From Citrus sinensis (taxonomy: Eukaryota; Streptophyta; Magnoliopsida; Sapindales; Rutaceae): DNA of 64,000 bases. The first letter of the stretch is position 1; each line of letters starts with the position of its first letter. Of the stretch, positions 1-10,348 are shown in pieces. Below the pieces are notes generated by a model. The model searched no databases. It saw nothing but the letters and a program-made list of their open reading frames with translations, and was not told the origin of the DNA. Both the position numbers and the translations under genes were made by a program. Location of the stretch: NCBI RefSeq assembly GCF_022201045.2, contig NC_068557.1, positions 31,845,501 to 31,909,500 of the forward strand. The letters are read 5' to 3'.

Positions 1-480
1 AAGTAAGCATTGAATCAGTCCCATTTTAAGAGGAGGGCTTTTCAAAAGCAAAGTCATCTACCTTCAGGATGAGCCATTTTCTGAAATGCCGTTGGAGCAA
101 TCATGATGGGCATGGAAATGTTGAAGCCCAAGACTGTTGTAGTCATGTCAATCTTGCTTACATCTCTAAGAATGCGTGGTCGAAATCTTATTTTCAGAAA
201 AAGAAATAAATTGATTTCAGAAATTAAGATGAGCTGAAGAAAAGATAGAAAATGTGCTATTCATAGGACAGAATTAAACCAAAAGCAAAATTCAACAAAG
301 GATGATTTGGCTACAATAAAAAAAAGCTTACAGAATCCTAGAGAATGCATTACGGTTTTCCTGAAGAGTCCACTGGTCCTCAGCACCTGATGCATAGTAG
401 TCATAAACCATCTTCGGCAATTTCTCCTTTGCAAGAGCCTCATACTCCATAACATTGGTGATCTCCGATATATAAGTCAT
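1..480 (-). CDS. GLO: Glycolate oxidase (peroxisomal (S)-2-hydroxy-acid oxidase), 5' part only
   Basis: FMN-dependent enzyme that oxidises glycolate to glyoxylate with release of H2O2 in peroxisomes during photorespiration. Two coding exons are visible on the minus strand. The first runs 480 to 332 and contains [16 protein letters not shown] and [17 protein letters not shown], including the active-site Tyr region. The second runs 186 to 62 and contains [18 protein letters not shown] and [20 protein letters not shown]. Both junctions are GT..AG and the codon split across them restores L-F. The remaining exons, with the catalytic His/Arg part, lie beyond position 1. The wording (MEYE, GFNISMP) resembles the GLO5 branch more than GLO1. 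Oddity: the family normally starts M-EITNV, but the expected Met codon reads Ser here and the nearest in-frame ATG is five codons upstream ([10 protein letters not shown]). Family call is secure; paralogue assignment is tentative. Confidence 0.93.
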
Positions 481-1270
481 AATGCTATCGCTAAACAATT
501 TGAATGAGTTACCCAAATAGTTAATTGTAACAATTGATCTCATGTTGGGAGAATCAAAGAACCACCAAAACATACCGGGCTAACACTAATCTCCCGTAGT
601 ATTTGATGTATATAGTTCGTACACAAGATTCTTGAATCAAATGACTAAACATTAAACAAAATGAAAAGTACCCCTCATATATAACTTCACATGCATTTGA
701 TCCCAAAGGGATGTGAGGCATGCCTAACAGATTACATTAAGTATCCACCATAGCAATTAAACAGAGGAAACATGATTATGACTTTACTAAAACCAACGGT
801 TTTTAAGATAAAACCAACAAAACTAGACTTTTAATATTAGCTTGAAACTATATTCTGGAGCTCAAAGATGCGTCATAATTAACCCGCACGCAAATTGCAA
901 ATACACGCTAATAAAATTCCAGTCGATGGAGAACAGAACACAAACATTTACATACCCAAAAGGCAGATAACAATGAAACCAAAACTAAAACTACAAAGCG
1001 AGTTTAAACCCAGATGCTAATACACATCACGCAATGAACAAGTTGAAAGAATAACAAAAGCTTAGCCTGATATAAAAAAAATTAAATTAAATTAAAATAA
1101 AAATACCGTAATACGGATGCAAAGAGAGAAAAAGAACGAACCTTGGCTTCCTTGAACAACAAAAGAAGCAGAAATGAATCAGTGAAGGGAGCGCAAAGCA
1201 ATAAAGTCAGAAACTGGGAAATGAAGACTGAAGGAAGAGAGAGTGAAAAACTCTTCTTGGGACTCTACAA
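481..1270 (-). other. 5' UTR exon and leader intron of the glycolate oxidase gene
   Basis: A probable non-coding first exon ends at 1141 with donor CCAAG|GTTCGT. A likely acceptor is TTGTTTAG at about 490-495, a few bases before the start codon, giving a leader intron of about 650 bp. No ATG is seen in the leader exon. A TATA-like stretch (TATAATATTTAA on the minus strand) lies near 1270-1290. Leader introns are common in this gene family. The exact transcription start is inferred. Confidence 0.55.
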
Positions 1271-1879
1271 GCATTAAATATTATATTACAGACGCTGACG
1301 CACGACATAAACAAACATGGGACGGCACTGAATGATAAGGTGGCAAAAAAGTACTAAAGAATGCAGAGTCAAGACAAAAGGGTACGAATCAAAATCAGAG
1401 CAAATTGAGACTTGAACTCTTTTTCATGGAAACTTGAGACTTGTGAGTGGGCAGTTCCATTGAATCATTTTAACCATAATCGCTGCCTGTTGCTCATCTT
1501 ACGTGTGCAAAGCAAATCTTCTGGAAAATAAGAAGATAGGTTTTGGTTTGATGTGCATGCGGCTGCGTGTACTGATGAATATCATCATCATCCCTGCTTT
1601 CCACCAGAATTATCGACAGGAAAAATAGATCAATGCTATTTCTATGTGATGTTATAAATAAAATTACATATAATCAAAACGGACAAGAAATATTTTCGCT
1701 ATAAAATAAATTTATTCACTTTATTAATTTAATTTGTAGGTACTAATTATTTTATTTGTCATGTGTAATATTATATAACTCATATCATCTGCTCGTGGAT
1801 TTTTCGTCAAAAGACTCAAAAGTTCAATACTGTTAGGGGTACTTCAATCATTGTACTAAGATGGTGGACCTATTTGATA
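1271..1879. other. Intergenic, promoter side of glycolate oxidase
   Basis: No gene or clear repeat is seen. It is ordinary AT-rich spacer ending at the left border of the tandem duplication. Confidence 0.5.
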
Positions 1880-2629
1880 CAAGTGGAAAAATTATATGAT
1901 TATTTGATATGACATAAAATATTAGGGATTCAGATGTAATTAACGTTAGTCTTACCTAAGAGATTATGTTTTTGAATTTTGAGTTGTCAATTAACAAATA
2001 AACAAAAAAGGTGTTCAATTTGTTGTCACCTCAAAGTTCCCAATCAATATTCATATATTATTAGGTAGGTTACGTGTCATAATATATACTTTGCTGAACG
2101 AGATTTTATTTTTACTTTTAAAAGAAAACGTGAATTTTTTTTTTTTTTTGTCTTCTTCTAATGCAATTTCACAAAAAAAATTTAAATCTAGTTGCTTAAT
2201 TGTTTTTATGTTCATATATATTTTTATCAATTGCACACAGATCTTCAAAAACTTGGTCTTCAATTATGTAATAGTTGTAAAAGTAATTAATCTCTTATCA
2301 TACGTATGTGATTAGTCTGAAAATTGATCTCATCTTGGCCCAAAAAAAAAAAAATTAAAACAAAACAGAAACAAGAAGGGAAATTCTTTCGACTAATTAT
2401 TTGCAACGATTTCTCTACCTTTTTTTTTTTTTTTTGGGTGCCAATATTCACAAAATGTTAAGAAAATGAAGCATTTATGAGAAAGCAGATGAATTTGGAA
2501 GGAAAGCAAGAAGCCATTATTAATGCTCAAAATGGTGAACATCAATAGAATTGATTGGAAAATGTTGTCAAAAGTGAATTCCCATTTCCAAAAAAAAAAA
2601 AAAAAAAAAAGGAATGCAACCAATCTAAG

Positions 2630-2671
2630 TGCATCCAACGACTGGATGCAATTGTGGTACGGTACCACAAT
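2630..2671. repeat. Two back-to-back short hairpins
   Basis: TGCATCCA-ACGAC-TGGATGCA (2630-2650) is followed with no gap by ATTGTGGTAC-G-GTACCACAAT (2651-2671). Both are perfect inverted repeats just downstream of a 20-base A run. No function can be assigned; a transposon-end remnant is possible. Confidence 0.6.
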
Positions 2672-3111
2672 TACACCGTAGCCTGATCCTCCAATTGTAA
2701 TACCAATAGTATATAATTTTGAAGTTCAAAAACTTAAAAATATCACATTCGAATTTGACTGAGTATTTATTGAACAACTTTATAATTTAATTGATTATTT
2801 TAGTTATTAAGAAGTTAAGAAATTAATTTAGGTTTACGGTAAAGGGCTCACCCATCCTTATACTAAAAAATAAAAAAAATAAAAAAAACTAAAAATCAAT
2901 CGTGATTGGAACAATGTTACACATTATGTTATGTGGACTGTAGATAATCTAATGGAAATGAAGCATTGATTAAAAATTTACAGCGAATGAGATTGAAGGG
3001 GAATCCCAGCCATAATTGCGAGGACATGGAGTCTTTCAAATTGCAAACAGTCAAGTAGGTTTGGGTACGAACTTAAAATTGGCCAAATTCACAAATAAAA
3101 AAGGCTTTAAT

Positions 3112-6100
3112 TTATTCCTTCAAAAGCAGCTCCGTTTTATCTCCCCACTCATCCATACGATTTCTAGCTTTCTCAACCTGGAAGAAAAACATTATAATTA
3201 AGAATAAATCAACATTTGATTTTATTAGAGAGAAACTATTTTTATCCAAAATATAATTACCTCTTTATTCCAGTCAGTCCGTAATGTGACGTATACTAAG
3301 ATTATAGTCTGAATAAGAGTGCCTCCAATCATCCCAGACCATATTCCCTACACACAAACATACACACGCACAAATTTTTTTTTAAAAAAAAAGAAGACAA
3401 AATTAAAATTTAATGAAATATAAAGTCATCATCAATTATTATTATTATTATTATTATTATTATTTATAATTTCATTTCAGTTTTGAGACTGATTAGCTTG
3501 CTGTAAATGTAAGTTTATAAACAGAAAATTTTGAGTACCTTAGCACCAAGATTGAACTTGAAGCCGAGAAGGCAACCAATTGGGATACCAATCAGGTAGT
3601 AACATCCCACGTTAACATAAGCAACAAAAGCTTGCCATCCGCACCCAACAGCTACTCCTGGTGTCATTTAATATATCACATCAATTGCAGTACCGTTAAT
3701 TATTAATGATTTGAATTTTGAAGCCACAACAAATTAATTATAGGGAAATGGAGAGGAAGAGCTGGAGCTATGTAATAAATATAATAGGTATCCCCTAAGT
3801 TACATGTATGTAACATATAATCTTCTCATATGAATAGTGAGTGGGCCTACATCATTCATTATTTATGTGAGAGTGTTGTAAGTTATATACATGTAACTTA
3901 GCATTAGCCAATATCATATGGCAACAACTAGCAATGAAAACGGCGCTTATCGTCTAACTATTCAGTACTTCTCAATTATTGATTGACATTATAATCAAAG
4001 GCCGACTGTTATTAAATTTTTTCACTGAAGTAATTAAGGTAGCTCATATTTTTCAATTAATTAAAAGCAATTATATTCCTAACGTTAAATAATCATTAGA
4101 AAAATTGACGCTTAAAAGAGTTTGATGCGTTTTAAAATATCAATGGAGTTTGTATTTATTTAATCAAAGAACAGGAACGTGGCTTTTTTTCCCCCACTAA
4201 TAACTATAGAAAAGCAACACTTATTAAAGCTTGAGTTGACGTACATCGGTACATATGTAGACTAGGACAAAACTACCTTACAGACTCTGTATGTAACAGC
4301 TCAATGGAAATTAGTCTTGTATCAGCTAAATTCCAACAACTTTTCCTCCCTCCTGCAACGCGTGGATGCTCCTCATTTGCTGCGTTACATACAGAGTCTG
4401 TAACGTAGCAAGGTCCATGTAGACTAATGAACTCATTTGCCTGTTTGTTGTGTTGTGTGGCTGTGTGTGTGAGCACGTCGCCGTATTCTGCAAAGCCAAA
4501 TATCAACAACCTAAATACTACCTTACACGGTAATGCGCGCACTTTAAATAATTGACCATTACATAGTAAATAGTAAATAAACATATAATTGGATCCTGCA
4601 TCTTCAATTTTGTGTCTTGTTATTGACGTTATTTGATAAAATGCAATGCTGAGAATATTTACCACTATTAGTAATTATGGTTGGTTGAATAAAAAAAAAA
4701 AAAAAGGGTTAGGTGAGCGAGAAAGGAGATGATAAGCTAGGAGAATGAGAATTACCTGATAGAACAGGCTGGATGCCGTTGAGAATTACGGATAAAGCAA
4801 GAAAAGGGCTGAGTTCAGCAACGGAGTCGGCGACGGTGGAGCCGCCAGTGAAGGCATAGCTCATGACATTGCGCAGTATGAGGACAAGAATGGCCAGAAT
4901 CACAGAGAGTGCGAGTGAAATTGAAGTTACCACAATCACTGAGAACTTACACGATTTTGGATGTGCTGCACCCAACTCATTGCCCACCCTAACACTGTAC
5001 GTACGTGTGTATTTCACCAATTCAGCGCAAATAATTGTAACTAATTAGTGGAAAACACTAATCAATTACGTACCTTGCTGCCGCATTGAAACCCACAGCA
5101 ATCATGAACACCCATCCAGCAATCGTCATGCTGCATTAGTGGACACATGTAATAGCATGCGGTTGCATTGAATTACTTTGGCAACATGATGCCGATGAGC
5201 ATATTAAAGAGATTAAACAGACAAATAATTCGTATCTTACCAGATGGAGAGAGAGTCGAGCACAATTTCAGCATTATCGAGCAACCCAGCAATCAAAACA
5301 ATGATCTGATAGTACCAAATCTCGAGGCACAGCATTACAGCCGATGCTGTTGACAATTTCAGGAAGTCCCACAGCCCAGAAAACGCCTGTAAGCTAAACC
5401 CAGTCCATGTCTTTTTGCACCTTTCACTCAACAAAATGTACACGAATTGTGCCGCCACTATAATCCACCACGACAAACTTAACACCAACGATGCCCCTAG
5501 AAGTCCCCAGCCTAGCTTGAAAATCGCAACCCAACTTAGGAGCACATGCACCACAAGTGTTGTAGCTGAGATGTATGCACTTGGCGAGATTATGCTTTGT
5601 GCTTGTAGGAACTTTTGTATGGGGAAATTGACGGCGTAGGCAAATATCTGTGGGATTAGACCGAAAACGAAGATTGCTGCTGCTGATGCAATGGCACTTG
5701 ATTCCCCTAGCAGGAGCAAGATTTGTTTTGAGAATATGTAGATGACCATGAGTGGTATCCCAGTTGCCGTGAGTATGACTGCCGATCTTTGAAGATAAAC
5801 GCCTAGCATGTCGTACTTCTGTGCCCCGTAAGCTTGGCCACATAAAGTTTCAGTAGCGCTTCCCATTCCCAACTGTGTAAAAATAATATTTTAATTGTAA
5901 CTGGACAGTAATTATATATATACACACACATATATATACAATTACGTACCATAAGGCCATAGGCGAAAACTTGGATGCCAGTGTTGCCAAGAGAGACGGC
6001 AGCGAGCTCAAGATTGCCAAGATGGCCGCAAAAGATCTGAGTGGACATGGCGACAAGGTTATTGAGCATGTAAACCAAGATTGCTGGGGCTGCTAGGCGG

Positions 6101-6273
6101 AAGAGGTTTTTGAGTTCGATCCATGTTGCTTTCTTGATTCTCTGAAAGAATGACAAGCTGTCGTCCGACAGAGCTTCTTCAAGCTCAGAACTCACTGGCT
6201 CGACCTCCGACCCGTTGCTTTGCAACATGGGTTCATGGACATTATTATTATTATCAGTGTTGGAGGAATCCAT
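3112..6273 (-). CDS. DTX40: MATE transporter, DETOXIFICATION 40-type
   Basis: Secondary-active efflux carrier of the multidrug and toxic compound extrusion family, which exports organic substrates in exchange for protons; membrane and substrate cannot be told from sequence. Seven exons: 6273-5950, 5872-5241, 5130-5074, 4994-4756, 3657-3539, 3347-3261, 3177-3112. All have GT..AG borders and they join into 507 residues, the usual DTX length. Recognised blocks are [36 protein letters not shown], the repeat-half motif [29 protein letters not shown] and the C-terminal [20 protein letters not shown]. About twelve hydrophobic segments can be counted. The start is the ATG before SSNTDNNNN; in-frame sequence upstream has no ATG. 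The wording is closest to Arabidopsis DTX40 as I recall it. A broken copy lies directly upstream in the gene's own orientation. Confidence 0.93.
3787..3909. mobile_element. 123-bp MITE with 9-bp target-site duplication (Mutator-like)
   Basis: Sits in the fourth intron of the intact MATE gene. The ends are inverted repeats (GGTATCCCCTAAGTTACATG against GGCTAATGCTAAGTTACATG). They are flanked by AATATAATA on the left and AATATCATA on the right. The MATE pseudogene has one AATATAATA and no insert at the same place (about 8665-8675), so the empty site is directly visible. Confidence 0.85.
4264..4416. mobile_element. 153-bp MITE, Mutator-like, TSD ATGTAGACT
   Basis: Inverted ends share TTACAGACTCTGTATGTAAC exactly and begin AGGAC…/GGACC…. 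Perfect 9-bp direct repeats ATGTAGACT flank it (4255-4263 and 4417-4425). It is absent from the duplicated intron near 9023. A related element of the same length lies at 20677-20829. Confidence 0.88.
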
Positions 6274-7273
6274 GTAAGTTCCTTCGCTCTTGTGAGTCTT
6301 GTCTCTCAACTCTCAACACACACGCAGCTACCTCCCCGTTAATTATTTATATATATGTAGGCGATATAATATGGCATCTGCCACTTAACTTTCAAAGACA
6401 TACATAGAAAGTTAGGTTAACACAATATGAATATATGGCAAACGGGGAAAACTTCATTTCATTACATACTGATCGATACAAGTGGAAAAATCATATGATT
6501 ATTTGATAAGACATAAAATATTAGGGATTCAGATGTAATTAGCGTTAGTCTTACGTAAGAGATTATGTTTTTGAATTTTGAGTTGTCAATTAACAAATAA
6601 ACAAAAAAGGTGTTCAATTTGTTGTCACCTCAAAGTTCCCAATCAATATTCATATATTGTTAGGTAGGTTACGTGTCAAAATATATACTTTGCTGAACGA
6701 GATTTTATTTTTATTTTTAAAAGAAAACGTGAAATTTTTTTTTTTGGACTTCTTCTAATGCAATTTCACAAAATTTTTTTAAATCTAGTTGCTTAATTGT
6801 TTTTATGTTCATATATAGTTTTATCAATTGCACACAGATCTTCAAAAACTTGGTCTTCAATTATGTAATAGTTGTAAAAGTAATTAATCTCTTATCATAC
6901 GTATGTGATTAGTCTGAAAATTGATCTCATCTTGGCCCAAAAAAAAAAAAATTAGAACAAAAAAGAAACAAGAATGGAAATTCTTTCGACTAATTATTTG
7001 CAACGATTTCTCTACCTTTCTTTCTTTTTTTTTTTTTTTGGGTGCCAATATTCACAAAATGTTAAGAAAATGAAGCATTTCCGAGAAAGCAGATGAATTT
7101 GGAAGGAAAGCAAGAAGCCATTATTAATGCTCAAAATGGTGAACATCAATAGAATTGATTGGAAAATGTTGTCAAAAATGGGATACCAATCAGGTAGTAA
7201 CATCCCAAGTTAACATAAGCAATAAAAGCTTGCCATCCGCACCCAACAGCTACTCCTAGTGTCGTTTAATATA

Positions 7274-8555
7274 GGAAAAATATCCACCGTCTACTTGATT
7301 TTGTCCATTTTTTTAAAAATACACAAATCTTAATTTTTTTAGCTGCGCTCCACCTGAACTTATAATTTTTTTCACATTTCCACCTCCATTTGCAAACCGT
7401 CAAGACGTTGCTGACGTCATAAGGCTAAAATGATAATTTCACTTGGGCTTAAAAAACGACGTCGTTTAAGATCTGTAATAAGCAAAAAAAAAATTATTTC
7501 GGTTTCAAGAACCCAAACAAAAGCTTTGATAAACTCGAAGCTCAAAGCTTAATTATTCTCTGGTCTCTACTCACCACATTCGCATTCATGGCTGCACAAG
7601 ACACACAAATTGAGAGCGAAAATAAAGACTCAAAAGAACCCAAAAACTTGTTCGCACACTTTACAAACTTATTATTTTCTGCTCCAATATTTAATAATAA
7701 GCAAGAGAGAAATAAAAGTGAAGGTGAAGAAAGAGAAGCTGCAGAAGCAAGCAAGAAACGAGAGGTGGTGAAATTTCCGCTTTTAAAAAAATAAAAAAAG
7801 AAAGAAAGAAAAAGCAAAGGCAAAGCCAAAATCTTCTACTCTGAAAGTCATCGACCGTAGTCATGGCGGAAAACACAGAAATCGCTTCCAGTCCCAGAAA
7901 ACAAGAAAACAAAAGCATACTCTCGCGGTTGCCGAAATTCCAACTCAATCTCCCTTTCTTCTTTAATCAACAACCTAAGAAAGCAGAAGAAACTGTTGTT
8001 TCTAAAGGGACTGCCAAAACGTCAACGGTTAGTGAAGCCGATGAAGGTAATGCTAGTAGTGTGAAGCCGAGCTTGGCTAGGTTTCCGGACGCCATGCGTC
8101 CGATTCTTCCGCCGCCGATTGAGCTCGAGGCCGAAGAGCCCGCCGGGCGGACTTCCAATCCTGTCCTTCTCTGGCAGGTTCGCTTTCTTCCGTCTGTTCC
8201 TGTTTGGCTCCCGAGAAAATGTGGGGTCCTTTTGTGTTGCGAGATTGCGAGATTTTATAATATTTGTTTAAAAAATAAAATTTTTGAAAGGATTTAAAGA
8301 TTTTCAGTTTTTATTTAGGGCTACAATACTCACAAAGCTAATATTTTGACGTTTATTTAGGGTAAATATGTAATTTTTTATTTTTGGGATTAAAAAGTAA
8401 TTTGGACAAAATTTCGTTAGTTTTATTGACGGTTTGCAGACGGAGGTGGAAATGTGAAAAAAATTATAAGTTCAGGTGGAGCGCAGCTAAAAAAATTAGG
8501 ATTTATGTATTTTTAAAAAAGTGGACAAAATCAGGTGGACGGTAGATATTTTCCC
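7274..8555. mobile_element. Pack-MULE: 1282-bp Mutator-like element carrying gene fragments
   Basis: Terminal inverted repeats of about 130 bp (7274-7403 and 8426-8555) match with few differences; examples are GGAAAAATATCCACCGTC against GGGAAAATATCTACCGTC, and GCTGCGCTCCACCTGAAC on both. Perfect 9-bp direct repeats TTTAATATA flank it (7265-7273 and 8556-8564). The intact MATE copy holds the single uninterrupted TTTAATATA at 3667-3675. Long inverted ends plus 9-bp duplications define Mutator-like elements. No transposase is present, and the interior is ordinary gene sequence, so it is a Pack-MULE. Confidence 0.93.
7588..8177 (+). pseudogene. Captured host-gene fragments inside the Pack-MULE
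   Basis: Two open stretches with ATGs lie inside the element. One at 7588-7794 begins MAAQDTQIESENKDS, 68 residues. One at 7863-8177 begins MAENTEIASSPRKQ and ends TSNPVLLWQ at a good donor CTGGCAG|GTTCGC. The second reads like the first exon of a plant protein family of unknown function (Lys/Pro-rich N-terminus, then ASNPVxLWQ). Downstream exons are missing. I do not recognise a named gene. The fragments are probably copied from one or two loci elsewhere in the genome. Confidence 0.65.
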
Positions 8556-9077
8556 TTTAATATATCACATCAATTGCAGTAGCGTTAATTATTAATGATT
8601 TGAATTTTGAAGCCACAACAAATTAATTATGGGGAAATGGAGAGGAAGAGCTGGAGCTATGTAATAAATATAATATGGCAACAGCTAGCAATAAAAACGA
8701 CGTTTATCGTCTAATTATTCACTACTTCTCAATTATTGATTGACATTATAATCAAAGGCCGACTGTTATTAAATTTTTTCACTAAAGTAATTAAGGTAGC
8801 TCATATTTTTCAATTAATTAAAAGCAATTATATTCCTAACGTAAAATAATCATCGAGAGCAAATAATCAGTAGAAAAATTAACGCTTGAAAGAGTTTGAT
8901 GCTTTTTAAAATATCAATGGAGTTTGTATTTATTTAATCAAAGAACAGGAACGTGGGTCTTTTTCCCCCACTAATAACTGTAGAAAAGCAACATTTATTA
9001 AAGCTTGAGTTGACGTACATACACTAATGAACTCATTTGCCTGTTTGTTGTGTTGTGTGGCGGTGTATGCGAGCACG

Positions 9078-10348
9078 TGTTGTGAAAATTTTAATATACT
9101 TGCAAGCGTACGAATTTAGAGATAAAATAGTGATAACGAGGTCGATCCCACAAGGATTATTATAAATTAAAAAATTTAATTTAAATCTAAAATTAATATT
9201 AATTCTAACCTAGTTGACCAAATTAAGTTTCTAAGAAAATTAAACCAATTAAACTAAGGAAGCAATTAAAATAAAGGAGAATTCAATAAGATAAAAATTA
9301 CTAAGGTTTTAAAATCCACCACTATTTAACTAGTAATTATCTAATTATTAATTAATCCCTAATTTTAGAGTGACAACTCGAAATCAGTCTATGTCATCTC
9401 ATAAATATAACAATTAAGCCCAAATAATTAAATCTAATGTAGGTTCTTTTTCTACTTAATAGTATGACATCTTAGCATCCCATGTAAACATATTGAATAA
9501 TAAATAGTCAAAGTTTCCTAAGCACTCTATGTAAACAATTTAATGAAAGACATAGAATCAAAGATAATCATGTATAAACTTTATAAATCCAAGCATAGAT
9601 TTAATCGAATATTAATTCTAACAATCAATAATGCATGACAGAATTGATGAAAGATTTTAATAACATTCAATTAATCATGTGAAATAAAAATCATAATATT
9701 AAAAAACATATAAAGAGAATTAAATAAATAAAAAGATAATTATTTTATTGAATAGGACTTCATCTTTAACCTCAATATAAAAAAATTAGTTAATTATACT
9801 TAAAATGTGAGCAACAAAAGAAATAAATACAGCCATAAAAGTCGAACTACTGTAGATTTTCTTCTTTGTCTCGGGTTTTCCTCCTCTGGCGGCTCCTCTC
9901 TCCAAAAGCCAAAACTCCCTTTTAATAATCTTTAAAATGAGCCCCACCTCTTAAATGCTAAAGCCAAAAGGCTTGGCCTTTTACTTGATTTGCTCTCACA
10001 CACGTCCTGGCCACTTAGAATTGCTAAAGGGCTCATTTTTCCAATTATAAAAGTCAAGTGTGGGTCCCTTCTTAAAGCTAAATCAATTTCTCTCCTTTGT
10101 CCGCGTGTACATGATGAATTAACTTGTTGAATTCAGTTCCTTGGCTTGATTTCCGCATGCATGTATGTCTAATTGCTTTCAAAAATCAATTAATCTTTAA
10201 TGCTTACAAATTGAATTTCTTTATGCTCTTTTTATCCATAATCTCTAATTAATTTTCTATTCAATAAAATAATTTAATTAATTAAAAATAAAAATAACTA
10301 ACAATTAAATAATTAAAGATAAAATATGTATATAAATTATGTTCATCA
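9078..10348. mobile_element. Solo LTR of an LTR retrotransposon (1271 bp)
   Basis: Starts TGTTGTGAAAA, ends TTCATCA (TG..CA), and is flanked by perfect 5-bp repeats GCACG (9073-9077 and 10349-10353). The intact MATE intron has the unoccupied GAGCACGTCGCC at 4471. The stretch GAGGTCGATCCCACAAGGAT near its left end is a pattern I associate with plant LTR ends. No internal retrotransposon genes are present. The superfamily cannot be assigned. Confidence 0.85.

Larger units (their letters stand above)
1880..6478. repeat. Tandem duplication, unit 1 (intact MATE gene)
   Basis: This stretch and 6479-12253 are near-identical over most of their length. Matched points are 1880 with 6479, 3577 with 7184, and the upstream regions near 6300-6470 with 12060-12245. 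The left border (…TTTGATA|CAAGTGG), the junction (…GATCGATA|CAAGTGG) and the right border (…GATCGATA|AGAC) share a four-base GATA. Unit 1 keeps about 1 kb (2575-3576) that unit 2 has lost. It has gained two short MITEs absent from unit 2. Confidence 0.9.

Noticed and set aside
4273-4665. 130-codon open frame on the minus strand
   Set aside because: It crosses a MITE inside a MATE intron and has no family features.
5424-5843. 139-codon open frame on the minus strand (and its twin at 11292-11711)
   Set aside because: It is another frame of MATE exon 2; the real frame is established by homology and splicing.
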